This document shows positions 55,335 to 64,000 of a stretch of 64,000 nt of DNA, piece after piece. The translations under genes were made by a program, and so were the position numbers. Every line of letters begins with the position of its first letter. Position 1 is the first letter of the stretch. Under the pieces are notes generated by a model. It saw nothing but the letters and a program-made list of their open reading frames with translations, made no database searches and was not told the origin of the DNA. The DNA is taken from the NCBI GenBank assembly GCA_033439685.1, contig JAUEDM010000006.1, positions 682,001 through 746,000 of the forward strand. The letters are read 5' to 3'. The DNA comes from Apodospora peruviana. Taxonomy: Eukaryota > Ascomycota > Sordariomycetes > Sordariales > Lasiosphaeriaceae.

Positions 55335-58300
55335 ATGGACGCCGATTCGCCCTCGGCGCCTCCGTCCACCTCTCTTCCATCACGCCTTCGCCAGCAGGTC
55401 CTCGCCCAGAGAGAAAAGTCCCTTCGAGATCCGAAATCACGCTTCCGGCAAACACCACCGAAGCCGGGTAAAGATGGCGACAAGGCGTCCCTAACCCCCG
55501 GAACCGCGAGCACTGGAACTGGAGGACCGAGATTAAGGCCGGTGTTGCCCATGACTCCGAAGTCGCTATTACCGGTTACGGAACGCAAGTCTCAGGAGGA
55601 TAGCAGTCCATTACGCCGGCCCAAGACGGGCAGTAAGGAGGATGATAAATGGGATCTCACTCCCGATGGCGGCTCAGCTGGGCGCGAAGGGAGGCAGTTT
55701 GCCGTGGCCAACGTTGGTAACAATGGGCGCATTTATTTGAGGTAAGGCGGCCATCGTCGTCGACCACCATGCTGGTCGTATGTTGACAGTGTACCTCTAG
55801 GCCGACCGTTCGTCCGGCCCATCAACGTTACCCGCAACCGAACTTTGTTTTCCCCATGACCCCGCCTGGCACGGCTGGTCTGGATGCTCTAACGTCAGAA
55901 AAGGCTCACGAGACGGAGGACAGCTCCCAGCTACAGGACAGCCAATGGAGTGCGACGCCGGGCGAGTCGACTCCCAATAGCCCAAGACGCGAGTGGTTCT
56001 ACGAAAATGGGATCATGGGCCGGCGAGGTCATCGCCGGGCCTTGTCGGATTCGACAGTTCCCGATACCAGCATAGCCCGGGAGTCCGAACCGGGCGGCTT
56101 CAAGATAGTCATCACCCAGCCGGGCGAGGAACGACCCAAAACGGTTGACGACATGGATTCTGGCCGCTCGCCACTATTAGAAATTGCCATTCCATCCTGG
56201 AGAATAGGCACGCCCAGGTTCAGCGTCAGGGGAACGCCTTTTATTCGTGGTTCGTCATATGCGCCAACCGAAGACATCCGCTCCAGCAGTGTTTCGTTCC
56301 TGAATCGAACGCCACGGGATGGGACGCCGAGTGCTGCCTCTAAGAGACCAAGCCCCGTCCCAGTGCCAATTCCAGGGCTGGTGCCACCTCTGGGGTCGAA
56401 TTCTAGCCACTCGGGCATGACTTCAGCGCAGAATACCCACCCGCTTCGATCAACGTACATGTCGACCCACCTGGTGATTGAGCCGGCCATGTTTGATGCC
56501 CTGACATTCAAGCCGGCCTGTGATGACCGAGCAATCGTTAGATACCACCCAGGTACCGGTGCAGTAACAGCTGCTACGCCGCCTCGCCTGGTCGCCGAAA
56601 TAACGTCGCCTAGCTTCCTGGACTACGACCTACTGTCCGATTTCTTCCTTACATTTCGTTCGTTTCTGGATCCTTCCGACTTGCTTCACATGTTGTTTGC
56701 GCGGCTTCGGTGGGCGCTGGAACGAAGCGATGAGTCTGGCTTGGTGGTGAGGGTTCGCACATTTGTCGCGCTGCGTCATTGGATCCTCAACTACTTCATG
56801 GACGATTTTGTCGTCGACTACAACCTGCGAGTTGCTTTTTGCAATCTGCTGAACGATTTCGTCGATGAGTTGTCAGAAGACCTGCGTGGAAGGAAAGTAC
56901 AACTCAAAATTTTGGCTGAACTCAAGAAGTGCTGGCGGAGGGTGTGTGGGCAGTACTGGGATGGCCCGGATTTTGATGCCTTTACGCCACCCGATGTCCC
57001 CATCGTGCCTGGAGGCATTGCAGGCCACCGCGACCCGAACCTCGACCCGTCCTTCTGGCTCAAAGTTGACGGGGGACCGCCGCAGCTGGACGGTTCTATC
57101 GTGCCGTCAGCCACGCGTGAACGGACGAGTTTCTATGCTGACGTCTCGAGAGCTGGGCATATCGATACCGTTGTCGTCGGTGACCGACCAGGAACTCCAG
57201 AGAATCCCCCGATAGCCGAGCCGGAGAGGAACCAGACATCACCAACCAGCATTACCAGTGTGGATGTGATTTCGTGCTCGTTTCCCACTAAGAATATGCG
57301 GTTCCCGCAACCCGGAGCTAACTACCCGCTCGCTGCACACCCGGCTGACCCAAGCTCCATGTATAACAACTCGGAGCTGGTTGCAACCACGCCTCGCGCG
57401 CTCATGGGCAAGCGCGTCCGCCCACACCAAGGCCACAAGCGAAACGGGAGTCTCAGTGATTCTATGCGAGAGCACCCGAATGCCACCGAGAAAGTCCTGT
57501 ATAAAAATGCCGAGTTTCTGCTGACTATCCCATATGCGGGGAGCCTCGTCCGCGGCAATCTATTTCCCCCAGGCCAGGCATTCGTGGAAGTCCTCCCGCC
57601 TAGTGTTGCCGGAGGACCTACCAGGCAGACAACTCTCTTCCAACCTCAGCCAGTCGAGATACCAAAGGAGAAGCTCGCAGCATCAGCCATGTCCGGTCAG
57701 GGTATGAGGAAGCTCCTGGGAAGCGTACGGCGTCATTTAAGCACCAGAGGACAAGGGATCTCGCCCACGCAAGGGAACTTTATTAATATTTCGCCCATTG
57801 GACCGAGAGGCGCAACTACCAACAGGCTTCCTGGTACTGCGATAGTACCGCAGGCGGGACCTCGTCAGAACGGTGTTCGCCCACCTGTTCGGATTGACTT
57901 GCTTGGTGCTGAGATTGCCGAGGACTTTAAGAAGGCCGTTCGAGAGGATGCGGCTGCAGAAGCTCAGAAGCTCGGATATTTAATTCCTCCTGTCGGTGGT
58001 TCCAGCGTCCCAGGCGACATGTTGGAATACTCAGCGGCACACATGGAAACTACTTTAGGGCCTACGACCAATACCCACATCCGACCTTCCAGCGATATGG
58101 GCATCACTACTGGTAGCAAATCGATCGTCATTGTTGATGACACAGTTCTTCCAGATGACTACCCCGTCATGACAGGAGCGTTGCCAGTCATCAACTCCTC
58201 GGTCGATACCTTTTCTGAGATCTTTATGCCCAACGTCGCAGATCCAACTCCACCAAACACTCCCCCAGGTCGAGGTATGGGAACGGGAACACCAAGGAGG

Positions 58301-60844
58301 TCATCATACATACTAAGCCAGCACGTACTAAGACCCTCACTTTCGGCAGAGCCGTTGCCGCCTTTCGTTCCCGATATGGATAACATCGGCTCCAGCGCTG
58401 TGCGTCCTTCTCAGGATTCGGTCCGTCCCTCATATGAAAGCCCGAACCCTGCCAGGCCACCTCTGAGCGGAATTCGAGGCCACATGAGACATGGGTCAAG
58501 CCGTTCGTATCTATCGAACCGGTCCACCCGTCACAGGCGGTACGCGTCATTTACGAGCGGCATCATGCCTCAACCCACGATTCGCAGCTTTGATGCTACG
58601 ACCTACTCGGAGGGCTCGTTGGATGATCCATCCCCGGTCCTTGTCCCAGAGCCACTGCGAGTTCTCAGACGAAGACCAGGTGGTGATCTTCGTGCCGCCA
58701 CTAACATTGGCGACCTTGATCCGCTGCCTCTGAGACGCTCGCACTCGGTTGGCTCCCTAACAACGTATACAGACTCTGTTCGCAGTTCGTTCCTCCGCAG
58801 TCCTGCTCAAGACTCCAGCGGCTTTGTGGATGTTGTTACGAGTGATTACTCCCCGAACCGCGGCGAAGCATTTTCTCTGGGCGCTATGGCGCAACAAAAT
58901 CCGAAACCCAACCTCTCGCTCTTCAGTACGCACTCGTCCAAACCGGTCATGCGCCCGTCGTTTGAGGCGGAGGCCCAAAAACTTGCACAGATTCCGGATG
59001 ACATGGATGACGATGGCGGTGTCGAGTCTGCGCTGCTGAAATTGGAGGGAAGGTTTGAAAGGAGGATGCCGAAACTGTCTATGGACTTGAAGAAGAATCC
59101 GCCGGATCTCAATATACCCGGTGGCGCTGAGCTTATGGAAGCGGACGAGACGATCGTCCCGAAGGAGGAAAAGAAGGAACATCGCCATGTGCACGTTGGA
59201 GAGGATCCGACTTTGCCTCCTGCGATAACTAGCCCTAACTCTGCTAAGCTCGACGGGAGCTTTTTGCACGTCACCAGCCACCACGACCAGAACGGAGATG
59301 TACAGTCATTCTTGTCGGAAGATTCGAGGGCTTCCTACTCGTCCACGCCACTCCTCGAGCGTGGGCTCACGGATGACGGTCGTAGCAAACGGACGGCAAC
59401 TCGGGAATGGACAGATCGATCCATCCTGCAAGGGCCTGATGAAGGGGCCAACTCTCCTGATGACCGCAGCGAGCACGGATCTGAGCACACTTCCTTCGAT
59501 TTTGTCCAGAAGACTGACAGCATGGATAAGATCCAGCCCGGAAGTACGATGCCGCCGGCCGAACAACCCCGCGGCAGTGCAGAGCAGTCGTTCTTGGACG
59601 TGGGGAGCGATGACGATACCGACCTTTCCTCAGAAATCTCTGCAGACGCGCTCGACCACAGAGACGGAGAGGATGACGACTTTGCGCCGGACAGTATCGG
59701 AGTCGCTGTCTCTACGCCCGCCTATCCATTCGGAGAAAGCCCGCTCCAACTTCAGACTTCACAATCAAGCGCAAATCCACCGTCACCACCGATGACTCTA
59801 CTCCAGGCTCTCCGCATGTCTCCGGATCCCGTCAACATGACTGTTCAGCAAGACCACGAGGGCTGGCAGGAAAAGCCGTTGCCGCCCACTCCAGACACGA
59901 CGCCGACCACGGCAGCAGCGCCTTACAGCCAGTCATATACACTTTCGTCACCAGATCCGACCGGGACGAAAGAAGCACTTTGGAATGCGCCGAGACTGGA
60001 GATACCCGACCCTGTGGCAGACCCCCCCTTTACCAAATTTTCAGTCCATCTGCCCTTCATCCTTGCATTCGATAGCGATATCCTGGCTCAGCAGTTTACC
60101 CTTATCGAGAAGGACGCACTCAATGAGATTGACTGGAAGGAGCTGATCGACATGAGGTGGAAGAATGCAGAGCAAAACGGTATCAACTCTCGCAGCTGGG
60201 TTTCGTTTCTGCGAGACACAGACGCGCGCGGTGTTGAGGTTGTTATTGCCCGCTTCAACATCATGGTCAAATGGGCCGTCTCCGAGATCGTTCTGACGCA
60301 GGACATTGAGGAGCGGGCACGGTGCATCATCAAGCTGATTCACATCGCGTCACACTGCCGCCGATACCGCAATTTCGCGACCATGAGCCAGCTGACGATT
60401 GCCCTGACGAGCAACGAGGTCGGCAGGTTGACCAAGACCTGGGCCATGGTGCCTCCCACCGACCGGAAGACGATGAACAACCTGGAGACTTTGATCTCGC
60501 CGACGAGGAACTTTTATAGCCTGCGGTCCGAGATGGAGGGTGGCGGCGAGGCAGGGGCCGCCTCTATCGAGATGGGATGTATCCCGTTTGTGGGTATCTA
60601 CACGCACGACCTCCTCTTCAACGCGCAGCGGCCAAGCGAAATCGCGAGCTCGCCGACGACGGCCCCCCTGGTGAACTTTGAGCGGTGCAGAACTTCAGCC
60701 AGTGTGGTAAAGACGCTGCTCAGGCTCCTTGAGGCGAGTTCTCTATACACCTTCCAGCCGATCGAGGGTATCACGGAGCGCTGCTTGTGGATGGGCGCTC
60801 TGACCGACGAGGAGATACGGAAGTTGGGCGACACCCTCGAGTGA
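55335..60844 (+). CDS. LTE1: Lte1-type Ras guanine nucleotide exchange factor
   Basis: Two exons, 55335-55741 and 55801-60844, encode 1816 residues. The first coding exon carries a basic and Pro-rich start (PSRLRQQVLAQREKSLRDPK). Near residues 390-480 lies the RasGEF N-terminal (REM) domain (TPPRLVAEITSPSFLDYDLL, RTFVALRHWILNYFMDDFVV). Some 1050 residues of low-complexity, Ser/Pro-rich sequence follow. Residues about 1545-1816 form the catalytic RasGEF/CDC25 domain (FTLIEKDALNEIDWKELIDM, IIKLIHIASHCRRYRNFATM, EMGCIPFVGIYTHDLLFN), ending at residue 1816. This order, with a split REM and catalytic domain, is that of Lte1, which promotes mitotic exit and polarity in yeast through Ras/Tem1-linked signalling. 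In filamentous fungi the function is not settled. AATAAA follows the stop by about 17 bases. Confidence 0.92.
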
Positions 60845-62373
60845 CCAACGATACACATACAATAAAAGGATGGGAAATGACGACCAACAATCATGACTCT
60901 TTGACAACACAACAAATACCTATTTTTCTCGACCGTTTACATTGATATACCCTGTACATTTGCATATTTTGCACACTTTTAGCTTTGACTTTTTGCTTCT
61001 CAAGAGACCACCACATCCATAGAAGACCGACCGACTGACCGGCCTGCTGGTTGACGTCTTATGCTCACGCTTCCTCCACCACAATATCTGTACAACTACA
61101 ACTTCATCTCGGGGTGAAGAAGGGACTGTCAGACACACATTTATATACGCAGACAAAACTGTGCTGCCGTATCAAGCTGGCATTGCCTCGCTTGCTTTTT
61201 GGAGCACACCAAGAGCCTACACCTTATCTTAATCATGAAGTATGAATCCGAGTGACGTGGTAACTCAGTCCTCAATTCACTCGCTTGTCAACCACTACCC
61301 ATCTACTACCTATACCGTTTTTACCTAATCGAATCGACACTTTTTCTTATCCGGTTTACGTCACTAAGCTCGAGGACACCTTTCTTGGATTCCAACTTGG
61401 TGGTTGTTGGTGGTTCTGTGTTTTTTCTTATTGGGCTCCTCTGCGGGAAAGAAAGGGAGGACCGGACAGGACGCGTATGGGATGTCATAGCATTTTTTTT
61501 TGGAACTGGAAGACCTGATCTCAGTTTGGGAAGGGACCAGGGAAAGGCGGGATTAGAAGACTTCAAGGGATCTTAACTACTATTTTTCATTATTTATTAT
61601 ACCCACACTGACCGAGCGATATCGCTGTGATGCTTATATTAGACGGACAGACGGGAAGTAGTCTGGATCTGGCTTGGACGGGACGGCACAGGATGGGATG
61701 CGATTAGGTGGAAAACTTTCAGACAGGAGAGAACCTGATCACTGTGGTGTTGTCTCCTTATCATCTGTATCCTACCCAGCCAGACAGTTACCGATCGATA
61801 CTTGAGCCTTTTGTTATTTATATCATAATGATTGGCTACCCGTAAGCTACGTTATGCTAGTCCGTAGGGATACTGAGATGGAGATGATTGAGTGCTTGTC
61901 TGGATGTCTGTCTTGGTTGCTATCCATAGTTCGGTTCTTGTCAAGGAGACAACGCGCATGTTTTGTAGACCACTTAGTAGTCCATCCGCTCCATCAGGTA
62001 TATGGGAAGCCCACGGGCGTAAATAGATCAGAGCAAACCAATATCGCTCACTCCTGTCCAGTCCAGTCCAGTCTATATATACCGCTGAACGTCTTCTTTC
62101 CCTCCTTCCTCCTTGAACTGTATTAAAGTCAGAAAAAATTCCTTGTAGATAGATAAACCTCATTTCTTTCTTTCCCTTCTTCCTTATGCGCTGATAAAGT
62201 TGACACAACCAGCACCGTCGTATTCTCAGCGGCGGGCGGGTATCACCACCCAGCAACCAGCCAGCCATGCTTTGTGCCCAAGCTTCACTCAACCCATCTC
62301 AGCTTGAAGCATATTCAAGACAAAACAGACAGTGCATTCACCAAACCCAGACCACTCCCACCTTCCTGTTGGT
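60845..62373. other. Intergenic, no gene seen
   Basis: 3' region of LTE1 and of the minus-strand HUB1 gene, which converge here. A minus-strand ORF of 146 codons at 61852-62292 lacks motifs. No supported feature. Confidence 0.55.
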
Positions 62374-63045
62374 TTAATCACCAGTATCAACCTCCAAATC
62401 GATCTGCACCCCATTGGACACTCCATAATCCGCCAGCGTAAGCTGATCCTTGAACGGGCGCTCACCTTGTCGCTTCAGCAAGATTTCATGCGGTTCCCGG
62501 CCGACCTTCATCGCGACCATGACCTTGAAATCCTTAATCTTGTCCGACGCAAAGGCAGGAATCTGCGCTTTTGTTCCCAAACGGTCGTTGACGGTCACGA
62601 TGATCATTTCTTCTTGTGGTCCTGTTGCTGCCGGTTTCGAATTCACTGCCGCCTTCTTTTCTCTGCTGCTGTCTTTGCTGTTGCTGTCTCTATCCTTTTC
62701 TTTCGGTGGCGGCCGGTTATCGAAGCTGTCGCGGTCGCGGTCTCTGTTGCTGTCTCTGTCCCTGTCGCTCGCGCGGTATCGATCACCACGGTCACGGTCC
62801 CGATCCCGATCCCGATCCCGATCCCGGAAACTGTCCCTTCTTGGCGAGCGATCGCGGTATCCGCGCTGAAGTTGTCTATTGCTGCTGCTGCTGCTTCTAC
62901 CACCATCTCGGCGCTGGCTAGTGTCGTCGTCATCTGCTGACCGCTTCTCTTTCCACCGGAATCCACCGCCGCTGGCCTTGGGACGGCGTGGGGGCGACCT
63001 TGATCGCGAGCGCGATCTTCTGCGCAGGGGGGGTGAGTCGCCCAT
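62374..63045 (-). CDS. HUB1: Hub1/UBL5-type ubiquitin-like protein with RS/RD-rich extension
   Basis: Single-exon ORF of 223 residues. Residues 1-145 are an Arg/Ser/Asp-rich domain (PPLRRRSRSRSRSPPRRPKA, then RD dipeptide repeats), typical of splicing proteins. Residues about 148-223 are ubiquitin-like: IIVTVNDRLGTKAQIPAFAS, then DKIKDFKVMVAMKVG, FKDQLTLADYGVSNGVQIDL. These match Hub1/UBL5, which binds HIND motifs in Snu66 and Prp38 and tunes splice-site choice without covalent conjugation. Classic Hub1 is about 73 residues, starts at the ubiquitin fold and ends in a di-Tyr motif. Here the end is EVDTGD, without the Tyr pair. An A15 run directly precedes the ATG. Confidence 0.85.
   Translation of the reverse strand: MGDSPPLRRRSRSRSRSPPRRPKASGGGFRWKEKRSADDDDTSQRRDGGRSSSSSNRQLQRGYRDRSPRRDSFRDRDRDRDRDRDRGDRYRASDRDRDSNRDRDRDSFDNRPPPKEKDRDSNSKDSSREKKAAVNSKPAATGPQEEMIIVTVNDRLGTKAQIPAFASDKIKDFKVMVAMKVGREPHEILLKRQGERPFKDQLTLADYGVSNGVQIDLEVDTGD
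62799..62826. repeat. CCCGAT hexanucleotide repeat in HUB1
   Basis: Four CCCGAT units plus CCCG. On the coding minus strand it gives Arg-Asp repeats, so changes in unit number keep the frame and alter only the RD tract. Confidence 0.85.
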
Positions 63046-63060
63046 TTTTTTTTTTTTTTT
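63046..63060 (-). promoter_or_regulatory. A15 leader directly before the HUB1 start codon
   Basis: On the minus strand 15 A precede the ATG with no other base between. In the mRNA it would be a poly(A) leader if transcription begins upstream of it. Confidence 0.6.
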
Positions 63061-63925
63061 GGTTTGCGCAATCGGCCGGCGAGCGAGCGAGCGCGACGCC
63101 TTCTTTGTGGTTTGGCTGTAGACTATGTTTGGCGATGTAGAGTGTCAAGTTGAGAGTGAGGGGGGGACGCGAACCACGTCACTTGAAAGTCCGGGGTGAC
63201 GAACCTTTAGTGGGGTCGCACTTCCAAAGTGGCACTGCACTATACATAAAATCCAATGCGTTGGAACCCAATGAAACGCTGCGAGGCTGCTGAGAGGACA
63301 CCAGCACGGCTCTAAATTTTGGATATCGTATTCTGTACATACACCTGGAATTAAATTTGAAGAAAACAATAAACAGTGATCGAGTAATGAATCAACGATT
63401 GCCTAATACATGTTGACAATGTAACCAGAAACAGATATCACGAGAGACCCGTTAAAGCACATCATGTCACTCAGATCGAAAAAGTACTTAAGTTTTCGAC
63501 TTTATTGTAAATGCGAGCATCGTAAGGCTAGTCTAGACGATGTAGGTTGAGGTAGTTTATAACAACACAAAACTCTAGAGTCCACAGAAGAAGCCACAAG
63601 CACAGCAAGCGACGCAGGCAAGCTGAGCTCCTCGAAGCAAGCCTACCCCTTAACCATCATCCCAGCAGTACCATCCTGTTCCTCCATTCACCGCGATTTC
63701 CATTTTATGATGACTAGTCAGGGTCGCATACAGAGAAACAAGTCAATTGAATTCGCAAAAAGATAAGTAATGCTCCAAATGCGCCGCCGATTTTCGCCCG
63801 TTTCCTACCCAAACGCCACAAAACCAAACGAAGCCGAGCCGAGAGCCAGAGTATGTCGAAATGGTGTATCATACAGAAGCAGTGTAGTAAGAAGATTAGA
63901 AAGACATAGACGACCGCCGGGAACT
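63061..63925. other. Upstream of HUB1 and 3' region of the edge gene, no gene seen
   Basis: Only short ORFs. GCGAGC repeats near 63075 are part of the HUB1 upstream sequence. Confidence 0.5.
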
Positions 63926-64000
63926 CTACTCCTTGCTGTGCTTCTTCTTCTTCTTCTTGTGCTTCTCTTCGCTCTTAGGTGTCTCCTCGGGCTCTTCGAC
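63926..64000 (-). CDS. C-terminal end of a gene with a Lys-rich tail (partial)
   Basis: Reading in from the right edge on the minus strand: 25 codons ending in TAG at 63928-63926, with VEEPEETPKSEEK, then a Lys run and HSKE at the end. Such Lys/Glu tails are common at the ends of nucleolar proteins such as Nop56, Nop58 and Cbf5, but the family cannot be told from this fragment. The remainder lies beyond the window. Confidence 0.6.
   Translation of the reverse strand, partial: VEEPEETPKSEEKHKKKKKKHSKE

Overview
The window comes from the nuclear genome of a filamentous ascomycete (Pezizomycotina). Genes are monocistronic on both strands. They carry few short spliceosomal introns (about 50-165 bp) with GTRAGT-type donors and CTAAC/CTGAC-like branch sites. 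The gene set (CAP20/perilipin-like protein, SAT4-type rhodopsin-fold membrane protein, stomatin, long LTE1 RasGEF, RS-extended HUB1) fits Sordariomycetes, but order and genus cannot be fixed from sequence reading alone. I see no CRISPR array, prophage, reverse transcriptase, transposase or secondary-metabolite core enzyme.

Layout. At 0-3.5 kb there is an uncertain membrane-protein fragment, a 26-base G tract and a SAT4-family gene that looks frameshifted near its 3' end. At 4-11.3 kb lies a compact housekeeping block: a mitochondrial PPR protein and mitochondrial ribosomal protein mS23/Rsm25 read away from a shared promoter, followed by ALG14 (N-glycan precursor synthesis) and the inner nuclear membrane protein Ima1. 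At 11.3-17 kb there are small uncertain ORFs, a pirin with an added N-terminal membrane segment, and the CAP20-like lipid-droplet protein. From 17 to 26.9 kb the window is gene-poor, with degenerate duplications and one broken or unresolved membrane/coiled-coil ORF set. At 27-34.4 kb are a stomatin, a decayed gene fragment that still keeps an intron, the DEAD-box ribosome-biogenesis helicase SPB4 and a DGK1-type CTP-dependent diacylglycerol kinase. The stretch 34.4-39.5 kb is gene-poor. At 39.9-50.4 kb are a KXD1-like BLOC-1 subunit, an RGG-rich protein, a conserved lipocalin-like protein, a LENG1/CIR-N-domain protein, SEC18/NSF and a tRNA-Gly(CCC). The stretch 50.4-55.2 kb has no protein gene but holds a hairpin-dense tract behind a TATA box. 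At 55.3-60.8 kb is the LTE1 RasGEF. At 62.4-63 kb is HUB1, with the lysine-rich end of another gene at the right edge.

Functional links. Mitochondrial gene expression (PPR and mS23), ER/secretory functions (ALG14, DGK1, SEC18, KXD1), mRNA splicing (HUB1 and possibly LENG1) and lipid droplets or membranes (CAP20-like, stomatin) are represented. There is no sign of one co-regulated pathway cluster. The most unusual signals are non-coding: a three-copy GTTAGG array at exact 11-bp spacing in the PPR/mS23 promoter, a uORF whose stop codon overlaps the PPR start (ATGA), an A15 leader abutting the HUB1 start, four exact intergenic copies of the palindrome TACCTAGGTA, and the hairpin-dense tract near 52 kb. 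No complete new multi-gene system was evident.
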